From Dyadobacter sp. MSC1_007 (GTDB lineage: Bacteria > Bacteroidota > Bacteroidia > Cytophagales > Spirosomataceae), in contig NZ_JAMOZL010000003.1 of the NCBI RefSeq assembly GCF_023667495.1, positions 1 through 64,000 of the forward strand: 64,000 nucleotides of DNA, in the 5' to 3' direction. The position numbers and the translations under genes are program-made. Below the pieces are notes generated by a model. It ran no database searches and was not told the DNA's origin. It was given only the letters and a program-made list of their open reading frames with translations. Position 1 is the first letter of the stretch; the number at the start of each line of letters is the position of its first letter. Positions 37,168 through 44,800 of this stretch are shown in pieces.

Positions 37168-38415
37168 CTAAATGGCAAAACCGATTCCAACTTTTGCCAT
37201 TGCTTCGGCAGAATTGATTTTTGTGAATCGATTGTTCATGCTGGTTCCTGAGTAACTTAGAGTCGCGTCAAAGTAAATATTTCCGAAAAGCCGTTGCTGG
37301 TAACCCGCGATACCTCCATAACTTACAGATTGTCTATTAAAATTCACTGTACGAGAGACATTTACATAAGTATGTTTGTAGGCAATGTGGGGTGCAAGAT
37401 AAAAGCCTGAGAGGTTGTCGGAGGCCTTTCCTTGCCTAATCTGCCGCCTTTGCAAAAAATAATAGCGAAGTTCCAGATTACCCATCGTTGAGATATTTGT
37501 AGTTGAATATTCTCCCTTTCCGTAGTTATCGGTAACATTAGATATGCTTGCTTCAATTGAGAGCGGTGCCTTCCCAAGTTTTCGTTCATAGGCGACCTTG
37601 GCGCGAATAGATTGCACATCCAGCCCGATATTGATCTCGGGTAGCTTAATCTTAAATTGTTGTCTGATGAGATAGTCGCAACGAAGTATATCGCAAAGTG
37701 GCGCCCTGCCATTTTTTTTCCAATCGCCAAATGCAAACCCCACAGCAGATCGCGATGCCAATATCAGGTTTCGAACCTGGAATCCGTGGCCTGTGTTAAT
37801 GTCAGTCCAGTAGCTCAACGCATGCGGGCTAATGTAAAAAAGGCCTAGTGTAAAATCAACAAAACCATTTGAGAGAAAGCGGCTTTGGAATCCGTAGTTC
37901 ATGCTTATGAGTTCCCTATGCATGGACCCTTGAATTGGGAGTAGTGAACGCTCATAACCAAGTGAAAAATAGCTTCCACTGAAATTATTAGCGCTTTTCT
38001 CCGAAGCGATTCTTTTTTTCATGTTGTAATACCAACGTGTGTTGGCTGCCCAAAAAAGATTCCTGCCTCGCAGCTGCGTGTTAATTTTATCCAGAAAAAC
38101 GCCGTCGCCTTCAAATGTAGCTCGTGAATACAAGCCCGCTTCAATCGACCAAGATGGGAAAATTTTGTACTCAAATGCCGCGCTAAGTCCTATTCCTTTG
38201 TAAGTAGTTGACGTATAGCCTATTTTAATGATTTTCCGCGTGGGCACCTTGGTCATAAATGCTGTCTCATAACGATCAATGAAACGTTGCTCCTCGATAC
38301 TAATGGCCTCTTCGGTGAAAGTGATTGATGTTGTGTCTTGTGCAAGGGAATTCTGAATACAAACGCGAATGATCAGAACTAGCAAGACTGTTTTCGGTAA
38401 TGTGGCTAGGGGCAT
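37168..38415 (-). CDS. Outer-membrane beta-barrel protein, unknown family
   Basis: This 415-aa protein has a signal (LLVLIIRVCIQNSLAQ). The body is made of alternating amphipathic strands with aromatic ends (WSIEAGLYSRATFEGDG, YFDATLSYSG), ending KVGIGFAI. Charged loops such as RRQIRQGKASDN fit extracellular loops. Function unknown. Its flanks have lost genes, but this frame is intact. Confidence 0.7.
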   Translation of the reverse strand: MPLATLPKTVLLVLIIRVCIQNSLAQDTTSITFTEEAISIEEQRFIDRYETAFMTKVPTRKIIKIGYTSTTYKGIGLSAAFEYKIFPSWSIEAGLYSRATFEGDGVFLDKINTQLRGRNLFWAANTRWYYNMKKRIASEKSANNFSGSYFSLGYERSLLPIQGSMHRELISMNYGFQSRFLSNGFVDFTLGLFYISPHALSYWTDINTGHGFQVRNLILASRSAVGFAFGDWKKNGRAPLCDILRCDYLIRQQFKIKLPEINIGLDVQSIRAKVAYERKLGKAPLSIEASISNVTDNYGKGEYSTTNISTMGNLELRYYFLQRRQIRQGKASDNLSGFYLAPHIAYKHTYVNVSRTVNFNRQSVSYGGIAGYQQRLFGNIYFDATLSYSGTSMNNRFTKINSAEAMAKVGIGFAI

Positions 38416-38633
38416 TGATAGTTAGCTTGGTTGCAAAGATATCAATAAAGAGGCCCTATGCACCCTTTTTGGTTGTATGAGATTCATATTTTAATCCATT
38501 TACCGCGGGTTTTGAGTGCTGGGCCCTAGGCTTTGCAGTAAGCCTGTGTAGCTAATCATCGAGCTTATTCCAATTTAATTTGTTGATTTTGGAAATAGCG
38601 ATCCATCAAATAGAGAAATTTTATACGACGGAT

Positions 38634-39107
38634 TCATTTCACATATTCAGAAATAAATTTGATGCTTGTCCCTGATGGAAGTTTCGGAACAATTGCGAAA
38701 ACATAATTTACCGCATCAACAGGGATTGACGCATAACGAAGTTGTGCCGTTACTGTCAGGTTGTTGTGATTGCAGTCAGCTACCACACTCTGCGATATGA
38801 CATCGACAGGTGGGTTTGTTTTAAAATTGATGACTATCAGACTCTTGGTTTTAAAATCGATTTTCTTTCTTAAAAAAACTACTGTTAATTTTTGATATAA
38901 TTCATTATCACTTTGTATTATGTGATAGTCTACATTGGAACTTCCTACTTTATTGAGCCGCGCTTGCGGATTTAACTCGTCATTAAATAACTCGTACTTT
39001 ACAATTCCATCTTCGCATCGATACACGTAGGGTTCATCTTCATCGCATGATCCTAATAACGTACCTATAGTTAATAATAAAATGATATGTAGCCTGTTCA
39101 TATACAT
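38634..39107 (-). CDS. Hypothetical lipoprotein
   Basis: This 157-aa protein has a lipobox (LHIILLLTIGTLLGSCDEDE). The mature domain is beta-rich (SLIVINFKTNPPVDVISQSV, then QLRYASIPVDAVNYVFAIVP) and resembles protease-inhibitor-like strand folds, though this is only an impression. Low GC compared with 41-60 kb. Stands alone. Confidence 0.7.
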   Translation of the reverse strand: MYMNRLHIILLLTIGTLLGSCDEDEPYVYRCEDGIVKYELFNDELNPQARLNKVGSSNVDYHIIQSDNELYQKLTVVFLRKKIDFKTKSLIVINFKTNPPVDVISQSVVADCNHNNLTVTAQLRYASIPVDAVNYVFAIVPKLPSGTSIKFISEYVK

Positions 39108-39360
39108 AAGTTTACGAGTAGATTTGTGGTTGCGTTGATTTCGAATGTTGACTTATGATTTAAATGAAAAACAGTTTGCACGAGCCATTAATTTGTAAAC
39201 CAGAAAGATTTGTGCCGGCGAAATTGAAATTACTTTTACTGAATCTGGTTTCATTTGATATATCAGTTTTGGCATTACATAAGTCGCTGATTGTTAGTAT
39301 CATACTTATTAATAGGAGGTTTCTTGGCTATGCCGAATTGGAAATTGCGGGTTATTCTCA

Positions 39361-39410
39361 AATGAAATCAGGCACTTACAACAGAAGTTGTAAGTGCCTG
39401 ATTTCATTTA
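39361..39410. terminator. Long perfect hairpin (23-bp arms)
   Basis: AAATGAAATCAGGCACTTAC plus AAC, loop AGAA, and the exact complement ending 39410. A bidirectional terminator is possible, but arms of 23 perfect pairs are unusually long. It lies in a gap (39108-39485) without a supported gene. Confidence 0.6.
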
Positions 39411-39485
39411 GTAGTGATGATAAGATTCGAACTTGCGGTTCCTAGCGCACTATGAAGCACATTTTACTTAAAAAGGCAACTGTGT

Positions 39486-39850
39486 TCAGCTTCCCTTCAA
39501 CCGCTCCCGCAACTCCTTCATCATATCCTCACTAATCTTCGCATCCAAGATCTTAGCATAAATCATAGTCTGCTTCAAAGACCGATGCTCCAGCATTTTC
39601 GAAACCGTCTCAATTGGCACCTTATTACTCAGCGTCACTGTAGTAGCGAACGTATGCCGCGCAATATGAAAGGTCAGCGTCTTGGAAATCCCACACAGGT
39701 TGGCAACCTCCTTCAAATAAGCATTCATCTTCTGATTACTTAAGACCGGCAACACCACACCAGCATTAAAGAATTGCGGGCGCCCTTCATACGCCTCAAA
39801 AACGTCAAGCGCAATTGGCAACAGCGGATTGCGTGTAGGCGCATCCCTTT
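39486..39850 (-). pseudogene. Tyrosine recombinase (integrase), C-terminal part
   Basis: The C-terminal catalytic half is present: HIARHTFATTV (HxxR box), MLEHRSLKQTMIYAK (second His and the Tyr nucleophile) and ALDVFEAYEGRPQFFNAGVV before them. In-frame coding can be followed upstream to about 39850 (RDAPTRNPLLPIALDVF), but the first Arg box and the N-terminal arm/SAM-like domains are missing. The protein cannot be active. It lies head to head with cassette copy B; the same junction occurs at copy A. Confidence 0.8.
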
Positions 39851-39905
39851 GACATCCACTGAAGCAACGGTTCTTTCCATTCCTCCCCGATCAAAAATAT
39901 TCTTC

Positions 39906-39913
39906 TATATTTG
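39906..39913 (+). promoter_or_regulatory. -7 box (TATATTTG) of cassette copy B
   Basis: Identical to the box of copy A. About 50 bp upstream of the box are conserved between copies too (TTGACATCCACTG, TTCTTTCCATTCCTCCCCGA). Confidence 0.65.
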
Positions 39914-39917
39914 CCTT

Positions 39918-40047
39918 GCAAACTCTTATAGAATACGTATGATTAACTTGAAAAAAGCCAGGCAAAAATGGCCTTGGAGAGGCATACGGGTGCAAGTCCC
40001 GAGACCTGGCCGAAGTATTCTTCGTTGGAGTTTGCGGTGACCTCTCC
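39918..40047 (+). ncRNA. Structured leader RNA, cassette copy B (unknown class)
   Basis: Same architecture as copy A with different bases in the helices: P1 GCAAACTC 39918-39925 with GAGTTTGC 40028-40035; P2 GAATAC 39931-39936 with GTATTC 40015-40020; P3 GCCAGG 39957-39962 with CCTGGC 40005-40010; P4 CGGG/CCCG 39987-40001, loop TGCAAGT. GGAGAGG 39976-39982 may pair with CCTCTCC 40041-40047. The leader from first helix to start codon is 161 nt here and 160 nt in copy A. The P4 loop resembles the GGTGCAAGTCC hairpin of cobalamin riboswitches, but their other landmarks are absent. Confidence 0.7.
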
Positions 40048-40078
40048 ATTTTATTCACTTTTTTAAAAACCATTGCCA

Positions 40079-40366
40079 ATGCAAACTCTAGATGGTTCCG
40101 GTGTCGACTCGAATGAACATTCAGTCAACCCAACGAATGATGCACGTCACGCATCAAATGTCGGCGTACCGCTGACAAAGTCACAAGCCGAGTTTTGGTA
40201 TCTCGTAGAATGTCAGGGCAGCAAAGAGCTGGCGCATTCACTTAAAATGGTTCATGATTTGGCGCTTTATCATTCGGATGTTCCGTTTGACAAAGCTGAA
40301 AAGTCGGCCCTTTTTGATCTGAAAGTGCTTTGGGAAGGACTTGAAGAAATGGGTCAGAAGGCTTAG
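40079..40366 (+). CDS. Small cassette protein of unknown function (95 aa)
   Basis: ATG at 40079 is chosen because copy A uses the same position; an in-frame TTG lies two codons earlier. The protein MQTLDGSGVDSNEHSVNPTN begins with a polar segment, then SQAEFWYLVECQGSKELAHS, LKMVHDLALYHSD and a helical acidic end (ALFDLKVLWEGLEEMGQKA). It is probably a soluble, mostly helical protein; I do not recognise a family. Between copies the central and C-terminal parts are conserved, the N-terminal dozen residues are not, matching their role in RNA pairing. No ribosome-binding site is evident, and the first codons can pair with the leader. Confidence 0.75.
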   Translation: MQTLDGSGVDSNEHSVNPTNDARHASNVGVPLTKSQAEFWYLVECQGSKELAHSLKMVHDLALYHSDVPFDKAEKSALFDLKVLWEGLEEMGQKA

Positions 40367-40374
40367 GGAGTTGA

Positions 40375-40400
40375 GGACTGTTGGTGACAGTCCTTTTTTT
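40375..40400 (+). terminator. Terminator of cassette copy B
   Basis: GGACTGT-TGGTG-ACAGTCC followed by seven T, nine bases after the small ORF stop. Confidence 0.9.
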
Positions 40401-40450
40401 GTTTTTTGCAATCCAGATTCCTAATATATTAAACTATCACCCAGGCCACA

Positions 40451-40479
40451 AAAAAAGGCCCCAAAAAGGGACCTTTTAA
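40451..40479 (-). terminator. Terminator after tRNA-His
   Basis: Read on the minus strand: AAAAGGTCCC-TTTTT-GGGGCC followed by a T-run, seven bases after the tRNA 3' end. Confidence 0.75.
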
Positions 40480-40485
40480 AACTTG

Positions 40486-40560
40486 GGAGGGAGACGGGTC
40501 TCGAACCCGCGACCTCTAGAACCACAATCTAGCGCTCTAACCGACTGAGCTACAACCTCC
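40486..40560 (-). tRNA. tRNA-His (GTG) with mismatched acceptor stem
   Basis: D arm GCTC/GAGC, anticodon arm CTAGA-TTGTGGT-TCTAG (anticodon GTG, histidine) and T arm GCGGG-TTCGAGA-CCCGT are all present, with an extra 5' G (G-1) as expected for tRNA-His. In the acceptor stem, pairs -1:73, 1:72 to 4:69 and 7:66 form, but positions 5:68 (T-C) and 6:67 (T-T) do not pair. The mismatching bases are on the 3' strand, next to the accessory region. Confidence 0.88.
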
Positions 40561-40656
40561 ATTTCAGGGTACAAAACTATAAAAAGGTTTACAGCTTGCA
40601 ATATTTTTCTTAACTTTTTTTGCAAGCTGTAAACTCATTTACTCAAATATATAAGC

Positions 40657-41265
40657 TTACTTCGCCGCAACGTAAAGAGCGTCAGCAGCTTTCCAGTCCA
40701 CTACATTCCAGTATGCATCGATGTAGTCCGGACGCTTGTTTTGATATTTCAGGTAATATGCGTGCTCCCATACGTCCAACCCGATCACCGGTGTGCCTTT
40801 TACTTCGGCGATATCCATCAATGGATTGTCCTGGTTTGGAGTAGAGGTAATAGCAATCTCTCCGCCTTCCTTCACGATCAGCCATGCCCAGCCCGATCCG
40901 AAACGGCCGGTAGCTGCTTTTTTGAATTCATCCTTAAATGCCTGGAATGAACCGAATTTAGTGGTGATCGCTTTGCCCAGTTCGCCGGTTGGCTCCCCGC
41001 CGCCGCTTGCCGACAATGATTTCCAGAAAAATGAGTGGTTCCAGTGACCGCCGCCATTGTTGCGTACAGGTGCCGGTGCTTTGCTGATGCCAGCAAGCAG
41101 TTCTTCTATGGTTTTGCCTTCCAGCTCAGTGCCAGCTACTGCTGCGTTCAAGTTGGTAACGTAAGCCTGGTGGTGACGGTCATGATGTATCTCCATGGTC
41201 AATGCATCGAAATGCGGCTCTAATGCATTGTTTGCGTAAGGTAAGGGATCGAGTGTAAATGCCAT
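40657..41265 (-). CDS. Superoxide dismutase, Fe/Mn family
   Basis: This 202-aa protein converts superoxide to peroxide and oxygen. Metal ligands are His27 ([12 protein letters not shown]), His77 ([11 protein letters not shown]), Asp164 and His168 ([10 protein letters not shown]). Gly in the GGGHW stretch, where Fe enzymes carry Gln, and Gln145 (NQDNPL) point to the Mn type or a cambialistic enzyme. No signal peptide, so cytoplasmic. It is its own unit, 97 bp after tRNA-His. Confidence 0.95.
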   Translation of the reverse strand: MAFTLDPLPYANNALEPHFDALTMEIHHDRHHQAYVTNLNAAVAGTELEGKTIEELLAGISKAPAPVRNNGGGHWNHSFFWKSLSASGGGEPTGELGKAITTKFGSFQAFKDEFKKAATGRFGSGWAWLIVKEGGEIAITSTPNQDNPLMDIAEVKGTPVIGLDVWEHAYYLKYQNKRPDYIDAYWNVVDWKAADALYVAAK

Positions 41266-41328
41266 TTTTAGTGTAGTTTAATAATTAATAAATATGTTGT
41301 AACAGTTGGCTAACAGCAGAAAACCGCT

Positions 41329-41781
41329 TTATGTTCTTAATTGCCGGAAAAATTTGAGCAGCAATTGCTGAGATTCCGCTGCCAGAATTCCGGTGACCAG
41401 CTTGGTTTTAGGATGAAGCAGCGGTTTGCCGACGAGGGTAAACCCCCGCTTTTCGTCAGGAGCTCCAACGACCACCCGCTTCATCTGTGACCAGTAAAGC
41501 GCTCCTGCACACATCACGCAAGGTTCGAGGGTTACGTACAGGGTGCATTCGTTGAGATATTTCGATCCCAGGTGATCGGCGGCGGCGGTGATGGCGATCA
41601 TCTCTGCATGGGCTGTCACGTCATTGAGCCGTTCGGTTTGATTGTATCCTCTACCGATGACCCGGTCCTTAATCACCACCAATGCCCCGACGGGTATTTC
41701 CCCTTCACTATATGCCTTATGGGCCAGGCCAAGTGCCTCTTCCATAAAGTATTGGTCCATGATGTCGGCTTCGATATTCAT
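41329..41781 (-). CDS. tadA: tRNA adenosine deaminase-like nucleoside deaminase
   Basis: This 150-aa zinc deaminase has HAE (His58, Glu60) and PCVMC (Cys88, Cys91) as the zinc and proton-shuttle residues. The N-terminal EEALGLAHKAYSEGEIPVGA and the following GRGYN are typical of TadA, which makes inosine at the wobble position of tRNA-Arg(ACG); such a tRNA is encoded at 61399. A later start at 41760 (MDQYFMEEAL) is equally plausible. Guanine deaminase relatives are an alternative. Confidence 0.88.
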   Translation of the reverse strand: MNIEADIMDQYFMEEALGLAHKAYSEGEIPVGALVVIKDRVIGRGYNQTERLNDVTAHAEMIAITAAADHLGSKYLNECTLYVTLEPCVMCAGALYWSQMKRVVVGAPDEKRGFTLVGKPLLHPKTKLVTGILAAESQQLLLKFFRQLRT

Positions 41782-41804
41782 ATTGGAGTGAGGTTCTGAT
41801 TAAA

Positions 41805-41844
41805 AAAACGGGACATTTACTGCATGGCAATAAATGTCCCGTTT
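41805..41844. terminator. Bidirectional terminator
   Basis: AAAACGGGACATTTA / TAAATGTCCCGTTTT hairpin with an 11-base loop ends the 1392-aa T9SS gene on the minus strand. Confidence 0.85.
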
Positions 41845-41864
41845 TCTTACTTATTAATTCAAAA

Positions 41865-44800
41865 TCAAGGTTTCATCACACGCTGAACAGTGCTTAGGTT
41901 TCCGTTCTGGATCCTTAACAGGTATAGTCCGGATGGGTAGTTTCCAAAGTTTACTTCCGTTGTTTTCTGGCGTACTGGATTCGTCGCACGGACACGGCCA
42001 TTCAGGTCTATCACCTCAATGCTCGCCTGTTTGGGTGAAATAGTGCCGGTAATATCGACTGTACATTTATCCTGGATGAGAGTTGGATATACCTTGGCCC
42101 AATCTGCGGGAGCCGGTGGTTCTACGCCCAGGATTGGGTCTACCTGTACTCTTGCAGTGCCTACACCGGTTCCTGTACCGCAGCTGTTTGTCACTTTCGT
42201 GATTGCGTAAGTAGTGGTGGTTTTGGGTTTCAATTTGAAAGTATATGGACTCGCATTTGCCGTGATAAGCGTGTCTTTTGTGCCATTGTTCAATGTAAAC
42301 GTCCAGGGCGATTTTCCTGTAATGTCTGCTTTCAGATCAGCGCTTTCACCTACCAGGATCGTCTGGGTGCCTGTAAGTGTGGCAACCGGCAGCGGACTCA
42401 CATTGAGGGTAATGGAGCTCACACTTCCTTTTACCGTGAAATCGGGATTGGTGCCCGAGCTGATCACGCGCACGAAATACGATGCTCCTTTGGTTGTGTC
42501 AGGCAAAGTTGCAACAACTACATTTGAACTTGCGACCGACGGGATGGTGTAGAATTTGCTGTCTGTATTTTCCTTCGAAATCTGGACTTTAAATGTGTTA
42601 CCGGCTGGGAAGTCACCCGACTGCTGGAATGGCAGGCTGAAAGTCTTGCTCGCGCATGCCTCCGCAATAGACGGGCTTCCCGAAGTGATGGTAGGAACTT
42701 TTACGGTAATAAGCGCACTTCCGATCGGCAGACCTTTTCCGCAAGCATTGGAAACCTCGGTTACCAGGTAGCTCGTGGTGGTGCTTGGCTTCACATTCAC
42801 CTGGAAGTTGGCTTGATCGGTCGTACCGGTCTGGCCGCCGGACAGGACGTAGGTCCATGGCCCGTCGCCGGTGAATTTGATATTAATAGTTGCCGATTGA
42901 CCAAGATCGATGGTTGAACTGCCAGAGATCGTCGCAGATGGCAATGATTTGATGTGGATCTTGATTTCTTCCTTAGGGCTTTCGCAGCCATTCGAGCCGG
43001 TTTGAGTTACATAGAACGAGTAATCCTGAACCTTTTCGGTAAATGGCACAAAAGGAACCCCCTGCCAGTCAGTACCGTTTGCTTCGCGGTACCATTTAAG
43101 GATTGTTCCGGTAGCGTCAAGAACAGGGGCGACTGCATTCTGGCAGTATTCCAGATAAGTTTTGGTAGTTGGTTTAGGCGTCGTGTTGACTTTAATATCA
43201 ATTTTCGCGCGATCTCCTACGCAGCCTTCCAATGTTTGACCAACAAAATAAGAAGTCGTTCCGCCTTCCGCAGTGGAAGGGGTAGGAGCGGCTGGGCTTG
43301 GTGTGCCGCCACTTGCAGCAGTGCCGTACCAATCCAATGTCGCATTGGCAACCGGTGTCGCTTCGAGCGGCTTGGCAGGAATAAACTGGCAATATTCGAT
43401 CAACGACTGAGCGATGCCAGGAAAGCCAGGCAATGGTTTTACGCGCACTTTCAATGCAGTTCTGGTTGTGCTTTCACAGCCTTTTGACGTCAATTGGGTT
43501 GCATAATAAGTCGTTTCTCCCGCAGTTTTCAGATTGATCGTCGGAGCGCTCGGACTAGCTGTTCCGCCACTTGCAGCGGTGTACCAGTTGATGGTATTTC
43601 CGTTGGTAGGTTGTGTCGGGAAAGTATAGTTCTTGTCTGTTCTCTCCTGGCAGAATACGTCGGAAATGACAGGCAGGGCGGCTGGGGTAGGGTTGACAAC
43701 TACATCCAGTTTCGCACGAGGGCTTTCGCAGGATAATGTGCCATATGTGTTTGACTGGCTCACATAGTATGAAGTTGTTCCTGCAACAGTCGCGGTTGGC
43801 GTTGGAGCGCTGGCCGAACCGGTTCCACCCGTTGGGCCTGTGTACCATTTATATACGCCGCCCGAAGGGGTTAGGGCAACCGGTTTTTCACCGATACAAT
43901 AGTTAACTGGGGTCACGACGGCAGGAGCTGCAGGTGAATCTTTAATCACCACGTCGATCTTAGCTCTTGGACCTTCACACAAGCCCGCAGAGGTTTGGCT
44001 CACGTAATAGCTTGTTGTGCCAATAGCGGTAGTTACGGGAACCGGAGCCGAAGCTAATGCGGTGCCGCCGGTCTCCGTTGTATACCATTGCAATTCCGTA
44101 CCTGTGGCTGTAAGGGCGGTTGCAGTTGAATTCTGGCAAAGGTTAATGGTTGCCGTAACGGTTGGCTTTGTCGATGGGTTTTTGACAACAACTGCAACCT
44201 CTTTTCTTTGTCGGCTTTCGCATCCGTTAACTGTCTGCGAAACATAATAACGGGTGGTTCCAACGACATTGGTGGCAGGTGTTGGGGTCGTTGACAAAGC
44301 ACTTCCGCCGGTTGGTATTGTATACCATTTTAGATCAGTACCAGTAGCCGTAAGTGGCGACGCCTTTTCGTTCAGGCAATATTCAACGGGTGACGTAGCT
44401 GTCGGAGTAGCAGTTTCATGAATTGTCACCTTGATTTCCGCGCGCGGGCTTTCGCAACCCGGAGCTACTGTTTGAGTAACATAATAGCTGGTTACGCCTG
44501 CTGCGTCGCTGGAAGGTTTCGGTGCCGAAGGAAGCTGTGATCCACCTGCTGCGTCCTGATACCATTTTAAGGCAGTACCAGTTGCAGTTAAAGCGGTGGT
44601 AGCGCCGCCAATACAAAACGCGACATCAGCAACGCCTGGTTTTGCTGATGGGGTGCAAGCAGTCACGTTAACCACAATTTCTGACCTTAGGCTTTCGCAT
44701 CCATCAAGAGTCTGGCTAACATAATAAGAAGTAGTTCCAACGGCATTGGTGGCAGGAATGGTAGCAGTTGTGGAGGCAGTTCCTCCGGTCGCATTCGGTC

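Noticed and set aside
39164..39445. 93-codon ORF on the plus strand
   Set aside because: It runs through the 23-bp hairpin, ends in text like an antisense tRNA frame, and shows no family pattern.
39418..39465. tRNA fragment (GATTCGAACTTGCGGT on the plus strand)
   Set aside because: T-loop-like text only; stem pairing is poor and no anticodon arm fits. It might be a degraded att site, but this is not supported.
39976..40012. Cobalamin riboswitch, because of the GGTGCAAGTCC hairpin
   Set aside because: The GGGAA, CCGCnACTG and B12-box GCCACTG landmarks are missing, and the flanking helices do not fit. Only the hairpin loop is alike.
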